Source of the DNA: Paraburkholderia sejongensis
GTDB taxonomy: Bacteria; Pseudomonadota; Gammaproteobacteria; Burkholderiales; Burkholderiaceae
NCBI RefSeq assembly: GCF_020880815.1
Contig: NZ_JAJITD010000029.1
Location: forward strand, 1 to 45,120
Direction: 5' to 3'
DNA length: 45,120 nucleotides
The notes beneath the pieces are model-generated. The model ran no database searches, was not told the origin of the DNA, and saw only the letters and a program-made list of their open reading frames with translations. A program made the position numbers and the translations under genes. Positions 1 through 8,756 of the stretch are shown one piece after another (the first letter of the stretch is position 1; every line of letters starts with the position of its first letter).

Positions 1-60
1 AACGACTCTACGCCGATGATAGTGCGGATTGCCCGTGTGAAAGTAGGTAATCGTCAGGCT
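1..60 (+). rRNA. rrf: 5S ribosomal RNA, 3' end (partial)
   Basis: The first 60 bases match the 3' half of a Burkholderia-type 5S rRNA, including the segment reading GCCGATGATAGTGCGGATTG and the closing GTCAGGCT that pairs with the 5' end of the molecule. The 5' part lies before the window. It marks the end of an rRNA operon transcribed on the plus strand. Confidence 0.93.
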
Positions 61-75
61 CCTTATGCTGTATGT

Positions 76-120
76 CCAGAACCCCGGTGTCTCCGAAAGA
101 GCGCCGGGGTTCTGGCGTTT
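76..120 (+). terminator. rrn operon terminator
   Basis: A perfect 12-bp inverted repeat (CCAGAACCCCGG at 76-87 and CCGGGGTTCTGG at 104-115) with a 16-nt loop is followed by CGTTT. It starts about 16 bases after the 5S end, as expected for the intrinsic terminator of the upstream rRNA operon. The remaining sequence up to 335 shows no convincing gene. Confidence 0.9.
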
Positions 121-335
121 ACGCGCGAAAATCGGTGCAATACGCGCCGAAACGCACGATGAAACGAACGATCAAGCGCACGACAAAGCGCGGACTGACG
201 CTGTCGCGTGACGTTATCGTGACAATCCGCCCACCTCGACCCGACACAACGCCGTAAAGCTCCAGCGTTAACCGCCTTTCTCCTGGCCACGCTATGCTCC
301 GATATTCCTCCCGGAACGCCGGCGTCGAGTGACCT

Positions 336-1379
336 ATGAGATCTGATCTGCTGTTGCAAACCTATGGCGCGGACTCGACCGGCATGGTCTGCGGATTCCG
401 CTTCTCGCCGACCCAGGCGGGGCGGCCGATCGACGCCGGCGAAGTGGTCGAATGGTTTCGCGAGCGTAACGACGATGCGGCCATCGCGGCAAACGAAGCC
501 GACGAGTTTCTGTGGCTGCATTTCAATCTCGCGCACAGCGCGAGCGAACGCTGGATGCGCTCGCAACTCGATCTGCCGGAAACCTTCTTCGATGCGTTGC
601 AGGAAGGCTCTCATTCGACGCGGATCGAACACGCGGACGGCGCGTTGCGCGCGGTCGTCAACGACGTGATGTTCAACCTCGAATTCATTCCGTCCGAAAT
701 CGCGACGCTGTGGATCTACGCGCACAAACGCCTGATCATTACCGCGCGCCTGAAGCCGCTGCGCTCGGTGGACCGTCTGCGCGCGTCGGTGCGCGATGGC
801 GAAATCTTCAGGTCACCGGTCGAATTGCTGGTCCATCTGATGCGCGACCAGGCCGATTTGCTCGTGCAGATCGTGCGTCGCACGAGTGCCGACGTCGACC
901 GGATCGAGGACCGTTTCCTGTCACAACGGCCGACCCAGAACCGGCTCGATCTCGGCGCGATGCGCCGTACGCTGACGCGCTTGCAGCGGATGCTCGCACC
1001 CGAGCCCGGCGCAATTTTCCGCCTGCTCGCAAGGCCGCCGCGCTGGCTGCATACGGAAGACGTGCAGGATCTGCGCGAATCGACGGAAGAGTTTTCGGTG
1101 GTGCTCTCGGATGTGGCTGGGCTGATCGAACGGGTCAGGTTGCTGCAGGAAGAAATCACCGCGCGGCTCGAAGAGCAGAACAACCGCACGCTCTTCACGC
1201 TGACGCTCGTCACGGTGCTGGCAATGCCGATCAATATCATCGCGGGCTTCTTCGGGATGAACGTCGGCGGCATTCCTCTCGCCGAGAACAAGCACGGCTT
1301 CTGGGTAATGGTGTTGCTGGTCGCCGGCTTTACCGGCCTGACTGGTTGGTGGGCGTTTCGCCGTAGAAGGGAGCGCTGA
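336..1379 (+). CDS. zntB: CorA/ZntB-family divalent metal cation transporter
   Basis: A 347-residue inner-membrane transporter of the CorA superfamily, closest by eye to ZntB (zinc) rather than CorA (magnesium). The large N-terminal part is soluble with charged helices (about 1-280). Two C-terminal membrane segments follow, the first ending in the family signature GMN within GFFGMNVGGIP, the second running WVMVLLVAGFTGLTGWW before a basic tail. The length is close to E. coli ZntB (327). The start is not certain: the ATG at 336 has only a weak GAGTG upstream, and an in-frame ATG at 384 is possible. It stands alone and converges with hmp. Substrate (Zn, Mg or other) is inferred only from family resemblance. 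Confidence 0.85.
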   Translation: MRSDLLLQTYGADSTGMVCGFRFSPTQAGRPIDAGEVVEWFRERNDDAAIAANEADEFLWLHFNLAHSASERWMRSQLDLPETFFDALQEGSHSTRIEHADGALRAVVNDVMFNLEFIPSEIATLWIYAHKRLIITARLKPLRSVDRLRASVRDGEIFRSPVELLVHLMRDQADLLVQIVRRTSADVDRIEDRFLSQRPTQNRLDLGAMRRTLTRLQRMLAPEPGAIFRLLARPPRWLHTEDVQDLRESTEEFSVVLSDVAGLIERVRLLQEEITARLEEQNNRTLFTLTLVTVLAMPINIIAGFFGMNVGGIPLAENKHGFWVMVLLVAGFTGLTGWWAFRRRRER

Positions 1380-1384
1380 TGCAC

Positions 1385-1408
1385 GCCGGGTGAGAACTCT
1401 CGCCCGGC
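1385..1408. terminator. Stem-loop between convergent zntB and hmp
   Basis: GCCGGG (1385-1390) and CCCGGC (1403-1408) enclose a second pairing GAGA/TCTC, giving a nearly continuous GC-rich hairpin 6 bases after the zntB stop. There is no T-run on either side, so it is a plausible but not canonical terminator for the convergent genes. Confidence 0.5.
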
Positions 1409-1462
1409 ATACACGCATGTCCACGGTCTCACCGCAGGCCGATACTCAGTACCTCGAACGTC

Positions 1463-2644
1463 TTATTCGAGCGCCGCGGCCGGCCCGAAGAACTCATAAC
1501 GGCTCTGCGATTCAGGCACGCCCAGTGCCTTCAGCCCTTTCTTGATCGCGTTCATGAACGCGACCGGTCCAAGGAAATACACGTCGACGTCGCGCGTTTC
1601 CGGCAGACACCTGTTCAGACTCGCTTCGTTCAGATAGCCGATTTCATGCGCGTCGGCATCGCCCGCACGGCGTTCCTCGTAGCAATAGAAGCGCTTCAGT
1701 TGCGGATGACGCGCGGCCAATGCATCGATCGCGCCGCGGAACGCATGCACGCCGCCATGACGGGCCGCATGAATGAAGTGCACCGGACGATTCGTTTTCA
1801 GCGCGGCCTGCAGCATCGCCATCGTCGGTGTGATACCGACGCCGCCGCTAATCAGCACCAGCGGCTTGTCGCCGGGCTGCAGCGTGAATTCGCCGGCCGG
1901 CGGGAACAGTTCGACCGTATCGTTTTCGTTGACTCGCTCATGCAGGTATTTCGACACGGTGCCGTTCGCTTCGCGCTTCACGCTGATCCGGTATTCGCGG
2001 CCATCGCCCATTGCCGACAGCGAATAGTTGCGGCGCACTTCTTCTCCATCGATCACCAGACGCACGCCGATGTACTGCCCCGGTTCGAACGCGAGCAGTT
2101 CGCCGCCGTCGGCCGGACGCAGATAGAACGACGTGATCTCGTCGCTTTCACGCTCCTTGCGCGCGACGCGGAACAGTCGCGTGCCGCGCCAGCCGCCGGG
2201 CGCCGCTTCGTGATCGGCGTAAATTTTCTCTTCGAGGCCGATTAGCAGATCGGCGAGTTGGTGATACGCGGCGGCCCACGCTTCGATCACCGCATCGGTC
2301 GCGACTTCCGCGCCCAGTACTTCGCGAATCGCGCGCAGCAGGCACTTGCCGACGATCGGGTAGTGGTCGGGCTGAACATTGAGCGTCACGTGTTTGTTGA
2401 TGATCTGCGCGACGAGCCCACCCAGTTGTTCGAGCTGATCGATATGACGCGCATACATCAGCACGCCGTTGGCGAGCGCGCGCGGCTGCGCGCCGCTCGC
2501 CTGATTGGCCTGATTGAACATCGGGCGTACTTCAGGATGCTCGCTGAGCATCAGGTTGTAGAAGTGCGTGGTGAGCGCCTCGCCGCCGCTTTCGAGGAGC
2601 GGCACGGTTGCTTTGATAATGGCGCGGTGTTCGGCGGATAGCAT
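1463..2644 (-). CDS. hmp: Flavohaemoglobin, nitric oxide dioxygenase
   Basis: Cytoplasmic enzyme converting NO and O2 to nitrate with NAD(P)H, haem and FAD. The 393 residues match the usual length of Hmp (396 in E. coli). The N-terminal globin domain (1-about 140) carries the proximal haem histidine at His85 in NKHVTLNVQP. A ferredoxin-reductase-like FAD domain follows with the RxYS motif in RRNYSLSAMG, then an NAD-binding domain with ISGGVGITP and the C-terminal YEFFGP. The open frame extends 29 codons upstream, but the ATG at 2644 is chosen because the globin domain starts there (MLSAEHRAII) and AGGA lies 10 bases upstream. It is divergent from norR, which strongly suggests NO-responsive control by NorR. 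Confidence 0.96.
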   Translation of the reverse strand: MLSAEHRAIIKATVPLLESGGEALTTHFYNLMLSEHPEVRPMFNQANQASGAQPRALANGVLMYARHIDQLEQLGGLVAQIINKHVTLNVQPDHYPIVGKCLLRAIREVLGAEVATDAVIEAWAAAYHQLADLLIGLEEKIYADHEAAPGGWRGTRLFRVARKERESDEITSFYLRPADGGELLAFEPGQYIGVRLVIDGEEVRRNYSLSAMGDGREYRISVKREANGTVSKYLHERVNENDTVELFPPAGEFTLQPGDKPLVLISGGVGITPTMAMLQAALKTNRPVHFIHAARHGGVHAFRGAIDALAARHPQLKRFYCYEERRAGDADAHEIGYLNEASLNRCLPETRDVDVYFLGPVAFMNAIKKGLKALGVPESQSRYEFFGPAAALE

Positions 2645-2726
2645 AATGATTTGATCCTGATGAGAGTCCGTAAAAGTCTGTCTATCAGCAAGTATTACAG
2701 CCGGTTTCGGCAGACGTTCTTTACTA

Positions 2727-2742
2727 TCCACGATTCGTGCCA
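2727..2742 (-). promoter_or_regulatory. Candidate sigma-54 promoter of hmp
   Basis: Read on the minus strand, 2742-2736 is TGGCACG, identical to the consensus -24 element. The -12 element at the correct spacing (GTGGA) matches TTGCA at three of five positions. Since the neighbouring regulator NorR activates sigma-54 RNA polymerase, this is the likely hmp promoter, about 80-90 bases upstream of the start codon. A GT-N7-AC sequence (2756-2766), resembling a NorR half-palindrome, lies just upstream, but only one such copy was found. Confidence 0.5.
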
Positions 2743-2781
2743 GGTATAAAATGGCGTGAAATCAACGATCTGGCGTTCTAA

Positions 2782-4374
2782 ATGGTTAATTCGACACTGG
2801 TCGAAAAGACTCAACCCCTAATCGGATTGACTACCCAGGCGGTGCTCGACGTGTTGACGCCGCTGATTCTGGATCTGTCGCGCGAGTTGTCCGAGCGCGA
2901 GCGTTATCGCCGCCTGCTCAGCGCGCTGCGCGATATGTTTCCGGGCGACGCCGCCGCGCTGCTGCGTCTCGAGGGCGACACGCTGGTGCCGCTCGCAATC
3001 GACGGTCTGAGCAGCGATACGCTGGGGCGGCGCTTTCGCGTTGCCGAACATCCGCGCTTCCAGCAGATCCTCGCGCAACCGGGCCCGACCCGTTTCGCCG
3101 CGGATTCCGAGCTACCAGATCCGTACGACGGCGTCGTGCAAGACGTGGCCGGCCATCTCGAAGTGCATGACTGTCTCGGCTGCCCGCTATTCATTCGCGG
3201 CGAGCCGTGGGGACTCCTGACGCTCGACGCGCTGGACCCGGCGCGCTTCGACTCGATCGACTTCTCGTCGCTGCAGGCGTTTCTCGGTCTGGCGGCCGCG
3301 ACCGTGAGCGTGGTCGAACGCATCGATGCGTTGGCGCGCAACGGCGAGGAGGCGCAGCGCCGCGCCGAAGCGTATCGCCAGGCAAGCAGCGAGAGCCGTC
3401 GCGAGATGATCGGCAGCAGCGACGCGCATCGTCGGCTGATGAAGGAAATCGAGGTAGTCGCCGCCAGCGATCTGACCGTGCTGGTGACCGGCGAGACCGG
3501 CGTCGGCAAGGAGCTGGTCGCGAACGCGATTCACGCGTTGTCGCCGCGCTCGAACAAGCCGCTCGTCAGCCTGAATTGCGCGGCCTTGCCCGACACGCTG
3601 GTCGAGAGCGAACTGTTCGGTCACGTGCGCGGCGCGTTCTCGGGCGCGTCGGCGGACCGGCGCGGCAAGTTCGAACTCGCGGACGGCGGCACGATTTTCC
3701 TCGACGAGGTCGGCGAACTGCCGCTCGCCGTGCAGGCCAAGCTTTTGCGGGTGCTGCAGAACGGTCAGTTGCAGCGGATTGGTTCGGACCACGAACATCG
3801 CGTGGATGTGCGGATGATCGCGGCGACGAATCGCGATCTGGCAGAGGAAGTACGCGCGGGGCGCTTTCGCGCCGACCTGTATCACCGCTTGAGCGTCTAC
3901 CCGCTGCGCGTGCCGCCGTTGCGCGAGCGCGGCCGCGACGTGTTGCTGCTCGCGGGGTTTTTTCTCGAAGACAACCGCTCGCGGCTCGGCCTACTGAGTC
4001 TGCGTCTCGCAGCAGATGCGCAGGCCGCGTTGCTGCGTTACTCGTGGCCCGGCAACGTGCGTGAGCTCGAGCATCTGATCGGGCGCAGCGCGCTGAAGGC
4101 GTTGGCCGCCAATCGCGAGCGCCGGCGCATTCTCACGTTGACCGCCGCCGACTTTGCGTTGTCCGATATACAGGAACCCGAAGCAACGGCGCCGGCCGAA
4201 GCGCAGCCGCCGGGCGAAGCGAAGGATTTCCGCACGGCGGTCACCGAGTTCGAACGCAACCTGGTGCTCGATGCGCTGGAGCGCAACAAACAGAACTGGG
4301 CCGCTGTCGCGCGCGAACTCGGGCTCGACCGGGCTAATCTGAATCGGCTCGCCAAACGGCTCGGGCTCAAATAG
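2782..4374 (+). CDS. norR: NorR-type NO-responsive sigma-54 activator
   Basis: A 530-residue enhancer-binding protein. An N-terminal GAF domain (about 20-175), which in NorR holds a mononuclear iron that binds NO, is followed by a AAA+ sigma-54-interacting domain with Walker A GETGVGKE (237-244), then a C-terminal helix-turn-helix ending in NLNRLAKRLGLK, very like E. coli NorR. The sigma-54-contacting loop reads GAFSGA (284-289) instead of the usual GAFTGA, a conservative Thr-to-Ser change. It is transcribed divergently from hmp across a 137-bp gap and should activate hmp when NO is present. No strong Shine-Dalgarno is visible before the ATG. Confidence 0.95.
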   Translation: MVNSTLVEKTQPLIGLTTQAVLDVLTPLILDLSRELSERERYRRLLSALRDMFPGDAAALLRLEGDTLVPLAIDGLSSDTLGRRFRVAEHPRFQQILAQPGPTRFAADSELPDPYDGVVQDVAGHLEVHDCLGCPLFIRGEPWGLLTLDALDPARFDSIDFSSLQAFLGLAAATVSVVERIDALARNGEEAQRRAEAYRQASSESRREMIGSSDAHRRLMKEIEVVAASDLTVLVTGETGVGKELVANAIHALSPRSNKPLVSLNCAALPDTLVESELFGHVRGAFSGASADRRGKFELADGGTIFLDEVGELPLAVQAKLLRVLQNGQLQRIGSDHEHRVDVRMIAATNRDLAEEVRAGRFRADLYHRLSVYPLRVPPLRERGRDVLLLAGFFLEDNRSRLGLLSLRLAADAQAALLRYSWPGNVRELEHLIGRSALKALAANRERRRILTLTAADFALSDIQEPEATAPAEAQPPGEAKDFRTAVTEFERNLVLDALERNKQNWAAVARELGLDRANLNRLAKRLGLK

Positions 4375-4385
4375 TCGGCTGAACT

Positions 4386-4421
4386 GGCGGGACAGTTGGC
4401 GCGTTGACACGCGGTCCCGCC
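4386..4421 (+). terminator. Hairpin downstream of norR
   Basis: GGCGGGAC (4386-4393) pairs with GTCCCGCC (4414-4421), with a possible inner GCGT/ACGC pairing at 4401-4412. It begins 12 bases after the norR stop. There is no T-run, so it may be a terminator or a stabilising 3' stem. The rest of the gap to 4609 shows no gene. Confidence 0.45.
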
Positions 4422-4609
4422 CAACGTGGCCGAATCGCCGAACTAAACCCCCTTAAAAGCCCGGGACTACCCGTCGGTAAAACTACCAGGTTAAGCCACG
4501 CCGAATCCCCACTTCGCTGAAAACAAATTGTTGGCGCCGCGCGGCTCGAACACACTGGCAGCCAGTCAGCGATGCATCGACGCATCGCGCAGCACAGGGG
4601 AAACGGACC

Positions 4610-6148
4610 ATGACATTGGCTGTACCGGAGCCGCACAAGATCAGCGACATTCCGCGTTATTGGGCCGCCAGCACGCCGGCCGCAATCGCGATCCGCGAGG
4701 ACGGCGCGCAATTGAGCTTTGGACAGCTGTGGCAGAACATCGAAGCCGCGATGCAGTTTCTGCGCGAGCAGGAGGTCGGCTGCGGCGATCGGGTGATGAT
4801 CGTCGCCGAGAATTGCACCGCGGTGATCACGCTGCTGTTCGCGTTATCGGAGCTCGGCGCGTGGCCCGCGATCGTCAATGCACGGCTGTCCGAGCGCGAG
4901 ATCGAGGCGATCCGCGCGCATTGCCAGCCGCGTCTGATGCTATTTACGCAAGCGGCCTCGCCCGATGCGGTTCGGCACGGCGTGCGCTATCGTGCGCGCG
5001 AAATCGCGCCGGCCGGTCTCGGTCCGTTGATGCTCGGCGCGCACGATTCGAATTCGCCGCGTGAGCCCGAAGCGCTCGCGCGCGAAGTCGCGGTGCTGAT
5101 CTATACGTCGGGCACCACCGGTAAGCCCAAAGGCGTGATGGCGACGCATCGCGGCCTGCTGCATTTCGCGCGCGTGTCGGCGACCTCGCGCAACATGACG
5201 CCCGCCGATTGCGCGTACGCGGTAATGCCGGTATCGCACATCTTCGGCCTCGCGACGCTACTGCTCGCAACCTTCCAGGCGGGCGCAAGTCTGCTGCTCG
5301 CCGCGCGCTTCAGCGCGGAGGAAGTGCTCGGCGCGTTAGCCGCCGACGAAATCTCGATCCTGCAAGGCGTGCCGACGATGTTCACGCGCATCGTCGCGCA
5401 GGTACGCGAGCAGGGCGGCTTGCGCTTCACGTCGAAACTGCGCTACCTGTATACCGGCGGCGGTCCGCTGGACCCGACGCTGAAAAAGGATGTCGAGGCG
5501 CTGTTCGGCCAGCCGCTTCATCACGGCTATGGAATGACCGAATACGCGGGTTCACTGTTCATCACGCGAATGGAGCGTCCGCGCAGCGATTGCGCGTCGG
5601 GCGAAATCGTCGAGGGCGCGGAGCTGCGCATCGTCGATGCGAATGGCGACGACGTCGCCCGCGGCGCGCCCGGCGAGCTGTGGGTGCGCGGCCCCGGCGT
5701 GATGCGCGGTTACTACCGCGCGCCCGAACAGACCGCGGAGGCGCTGCGGCCGGGCGGCTGGCTCAATACCGGCGATATCGGCCGGCTGGGTGACGACGGC
5801 GCGCTGTTTATCGTTGGGCGTACGAAGGATCTGATCATCCGGTCCGGCTTCAATGTCTATCCGATCGAAGTCGAATCGGTGATCAATACCTATGAACCGG
5901 TCAAGCAGTCGGCGGTGGTCGGCCGCATGACCGCCGACGGTAACGAGGAAGTGATCGCATACGTCGAAGTGAAGGAAGACGCTGACTTCGACGCGCAAGA
6001 ACTGCGCGACTATCTGGCCGACCGTCTTTCCGCGTACAAGCGCCCGACGCAGATCGTGCGCATCGATGCGATCCCGACCACCGCGAGCGGCAAGCTGCTG
6101 AAGCAGAAGCTGCGCGAGCTTGCGGCGGAGTCGCAGACGCACGAATAA
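4610..6148 (+). CDS. AMP-forming acyl-CoA ligase (class I adenylate-forming)
   Basis: A 512-residue ligase that would activate a carboxylic acid to its acyl-CoA via an acyl-adenylate in the cytoplasm. Visible motifs are the P-loop-like A3 motif YTSGTTGKPKGV (about 165-176), the YGMTE adenine-binding motif, the NTGDIG motif, GRTKDLIIRSGFNVYP at the hinge, and a C-terminal catalytic lysine in TASGKLLK. Length is typical for medium-chain, aromatic or fatty-acid ligases. AGGGG nine bases upstream supports the ATG at 4610. It is the first gene of the catabolic cluster and precedes the ABC importer, so it probably activates the imported substrate. The substrate cannot be told from sequence. Confidence 0.92.
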   Translation: MTLAVPEPHKISDIPRYWAASTPAAIAIREDGAQLSFGQLWQNIEAAMQFLREQEVGCGDRVMIVAENCTAVITLLFALSELGAWPAIVNARLSEREIEAIRAHCQPRLMLFTQAASPDAVRHGVRYRAREIAPAGLGPLMLGAHDSNSPREPEALAREVAVLIYTSGTTGKPKGVMATHRGLLHFARVSATSRNMTPADCAYAVMPVSHIFGLATLLLATFQAGASLLLAARFSAEEVLGALAADEISILQGVPTMFTRIVAQVREQGGLRFTSKLRYLYTGGGPLDPTLKKDVEALFGQPLHHGYGMTEYAGSLFITRMERPRSDCASGEIVEGAELRIVDANGDDVARGAPGELWVRGPGVMRGYYRAPEQTAEALRPGGWLNTGDIGRLGDDGALFIVGRTKDLIIRSGFNVYPIEVESVINTYEPVKQSAVVGRMTADGNEEVIAYVEVKEDADFDAQELRDYLADRLSAYKRPTQIVRIDAIPTTASGKLLKQKLRELAAESQTHE

Positions 6149-6282
6149 GGCAACGAACCGAGCATCAACCAGCAGCGCTGAAAAAAATGAACCGGCAGCA
6201 CTTCAAGTAGCACCCGGCGCGAGCCCATCGGCAGCCGCCGGCCTCACCTCGAAAACAGGCCGCTCAAGGCCACGGAGGAGAC

Positions 6283-7470
6283 ATGAAGCAATTCGCGTTG
6301 CGCGGCCGGCGGGCCGCGAGCATGGTCGCCGCTGCACTGTCGTTCGCGGCCGCATCGAGCGCCAATGCCACCGAATGGCGAGTCGGCGTCGAGTTGCCGC
6401 TGACCGGTTCGCTCGCGCAGGCGGGCACCGAAATGTACCGCGGCATCCAGGTCGCCGCCGATGTCTACAACCGCCGCAATCCGCAGAACAGGATCACGCT
6501 GGTCGCGATCGACGACGAATCGAATCCCGCCAAAGCCGTCGCCGCGGTCGAGAAGCTCGCGTCGCAGAACGTCGTCGCGATTGCCGGCGCGGCCAATTCG
6601 AATTGCGCGGGCCCTGCGTCCGAGGCGGCCAGCAAGGCCGGCATCGTCTACATGACCTCGGGCGGCACCAGCGACGACATGGTGCGCCGCGGCCTGAAGA
6701 ACTTCTTTCGCGTCAGCAACACGCCCGGTTATACGAAAGGGATGGCAGGTCTGTTCGACCAGCTCGGCGTAAAGTCCGTGTCGATCGTTTATTCGACCAA
6801 AGACGCGACCAGCGATCTCGCGCAGCAACTGGACACCGCACTGAAAGCGAAAGGCGTAACCACGTCGTTGCACGCGTTCGATCCGTCGATGACCGACTTC
6901 AAACCGATCGTCAACAAGGTGAAGCTTCAGGACAAGTCGGAAGCGATGGCGATGATCGGCTACGAGAACGACTACGTCGGCATTCTGCGCGCGGCGAAAG
7001 TACTGAAGCCGAACCTGAAGGCGATTGCCGCGCCGTGGGCATTCGCGAGCCCGAAGATGGCCGCGTCGTTCCCCGACCTCGTGCCGAAAGTGTACGGCGC
7101 GACGGTGCTCGCGTCGCCGGCCGACTATCGCTCGGCCGATCAGCGCGAATTCTCCGATACCTACAAACGCCTCTTCAAGACCGACTCGAACTATCAGTCG
7201 CAGACTTCGTTCGCGTACGCGCAATTGCTGTTCGACGCGATTGCCCGCGCGCAGAAAAGCGGCGCACTCGACAAGGGCGGCCTCGCCGACACGCTGCGCC
7301 AGAGCGCCGGCGACGGCACCTTCCTCGGCAAGGTCAGTTTCGACCCACGCGGCGACAACCCCGGTTACGTCGCGCATATGGGCCAGTTCACGCCCGACGG
7401 CAAGCTCGCGGTGGTCTGGCCCGCCGACTATGCGACCGCCAAACCGGTCTATCCGGGCGTGCCGTGGTGA
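6283..7470 (+). CDS. Liv-type ABC transporter periplasmic substrate-binding protein (copy 1)
   Basis: A 395-residue periplasmic binding protein of the LivJ/LivK (Peripla_BP_6) family. It has a basic n-region, a hydrophobic core and a likely signal-peptidase site after ANA (27-29). The mature part starts with VGVELPLTGSLAQAGTEMYRG, the ligand-binding opening typical of the family. GGAGGAGAC immediately precedes the ATG. It is clearly paralogous to the product of 8757-9941: both contain FDPSMTDFKPIVNK and GILRAAKVLKP. Such proteins bind branched amino acids, aromatic acids or other carboxylates; next to a CoA ligase the ligand is probably an organic acid. Confidence 0.92.
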   Translation: MKQFALRGRRAASMVAAALSFAAASSANATEWRVGVELPLTGSLAQAGTEMYRGIQVAADVYNRRNPQNRITLVAIDDESNPAKAVAAVEKLASQNVVAIAGAANSNCAGPASEAASKAGIVYMTSGGTSDDMVRRGLKNFFRVSNTPGYTKGMAGLFDQLGVKSVSIVYSTKDATSDLAQQLDTALKAKGVTTSLHAFDPSMTDFKPIVNKVKLQDKSEAMAMIGYENDYVGILRAAKVLKPNLKAIAAPWAFASPKMAASFPDLVPKVYGATVLASPADYRSADQREFSDTYKRLFKTDSNYQSQTSFAYAQLLFDAIARAQKSGALDKGGLADTLRQSAGDGTFLGKVSFDPRGDNPGYVAHMGQFTPDGKLAVVWPADYATAKPVYPGVPW

Positions 7471-7516
7471 ACACGCGCACCATTCATATCTTCATCACGA
7501 AAGAGGTCAAGCAACG

Positions 7517-8671
7517 ATGATCCGCGATCAGGAAACCATGAACGTTCTGCTCGACAACGTCGCGCGCTTCGTGCGCGACCGTCTGGTGCCGAACGAAGAA
7601 CGCGTCGCCGAAACGGACGAGATTCCCGCCGATATCGTCGACGACATGAAGGCGCTCGGTCTGTTCGGGCTGACGATCCCCGAGCAGTACGGCGGCCTCG
7701 ACCTGACGATGGAAGAGGAAGTACTGGTGATGTTCGAAATGGGCAAGACATCGCCCGCGTTCCGTTCGATCTTCGGCACCACGGTTGGCATCGGTTCGCA
7801 AGGCATCGTGATCGACGGCACCGAAGAGCAGAAAGCGAAGTGGCTGCCGAAGCTGGCCAGCGGCGACACGCTCGCGAGTTTCGCGCTGACCGAACCCGAA
7901 TGCGGCTCGGATGCGGCGGCGCTCAAAACCCGCGCGGTACGCGACGGCGATCATTACGTGGTGAACGGCACCAAGCGCTTCATCACCAACGCGCCGCAAG
8001 CGGGCATCTTCACGCTGATGGCGCGCACCAATCCCGATGAGCCGCGCGCGGCCGGCATCAGCGCGTTCATCGTCGACGCGAATACGCCGGGCATCAGCTT
8101 CGGCAAGCGCGATCGCAAGATGGGCCAGAAAGGCGCGCATACCTGCGACGTCATTTTCGAAAACTGCCGCGTGCCGGCGGAGAACGTGATCGGCGGCAAG
8201 GAAGGCGTCGGCTTTAAAACCGCGATGAAGGTGCTCGATAAAGGCCGCATTCATATCGCCGCGATCTGCGTCGGCGTCGCGCAGCGAATGCTCGACGACG
8301 CGCTGCGCTACGCGATGGAGCGCAAGCAGTTCGGCCAGCCGATCGGCGAATTCCAGCTGATTCAGGCGATGCTCGCCGATAGTCAGACCGAACTGTACGC
8401 GGCGCGCTGCATGGTGCTCGACGCGGCGCGCAAACGCGACAACGGCGAGAACGTCAGCACCGAGGCGTCGTGCGCGAAGCTGTTCGCATCGGAAATGTGC
8501 GGACGGGTCGCCGATCGCGCGGTGCAGATTCATGGCGGCGCCGGTTATATGTCCGAGTACGGGATCGAGCGCTTCTATCGCGACGTGCGGATTTTCCGCA
8601 TTTACGAAGGCACCAGCCAGATCCAGCAGATCCTGATCGCCCGCAACATGATGCGAGCCGCGGCGCGCTAA
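7517..8671 (+). CDS. Acyl-CoA dehydrogenase (first copy)
   Basis: A 384-residue FAD-dependent acyl-CoA dehydrogenase that would introduce a 2,3-double bond into an acyl-CoA and pass electrons to ETF. It shows the flavin/substrate motif TEPECGSDAAALKT, the middle-domain GQKGAHTCDVIFENCRVP and the C-terminal YEGTSQIQQ, whose glutamate is the catalytic base in medium- and short-chain enzymes. The reading frame is open far upstream, but the ATG at 7517 is preceded by AAGAGG and gives the normal family length. It is placed between the two binding-protein genes, an unusual position that ties oxidation to uptake in one transcript. Confidence 0.93.
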   Translation: MIRDQETMNVLLDNVARFVRDRLVPNEERVAETDEIPADIVDDMKALGLFGLTIPEQYGGLDLTMEEEVLVMFEMGKTSPAFRSIFGTTVGIGSQGIVIDGTEEQKAKWLPKLASGDTLASFALTEPECGSDAAALKTRAVRDGDHYVVNGTKRFITNAPQAGIFTLMARTNPDEPRAAGISAFIVDANTPGISFGKRDRKMGQKGAHTCDVIFENCRVPAENVIGGKEGVGFKTAMKVLDKGRIHIAAICVGVAQRMLDDALRYAMERKQFGQPIGEFQLIQAMLADSQTELYAARCMVLDAARKRDNGENVSTEASCAKLFASEMCGRVADRAVQIHGGAGYMSEYGIERFYRDVRIFRIYEGTSQIQQILIARNMMRAAAR

Positions 8672-8680
8672 TGAAACGCA

Positions 8681-8732
8681 ACGGGCCCGACGGAAGCAAA
8701 CCAAGAATCGCCATTCCTCACGTCGGGCCCGT
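8681..8732 (+). promoter_or_regulatory. Perfect 12-bp stem-loop between the dehydrogenase and the second binding protein
   Basis: ACGGGCCCGACG (8681-8692) and CGTCGGGCCCGT (8721-8732) form a perfect GC-rich stem with a 28-nt loop. It starts 10 bases after the dehydrogenase stop and ends 13 bases before the AGGAG of the next gene. There is no T-run, so it more likely acts as an intra-operon transcript stabiliser or attenuator than as a simple terminator. Confidence 0.7.
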
Positions 8733-8756
8733 CCAATTAAAAAGCAGGAGACACCT

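Noticed and set aside
72..257. Small plus-strand frame with KRT-rich repeats after the 5S gene
   Set aside because: It overlaps the rrn terminator and lacks a ribosome site; the repeats come from a local base pattern.
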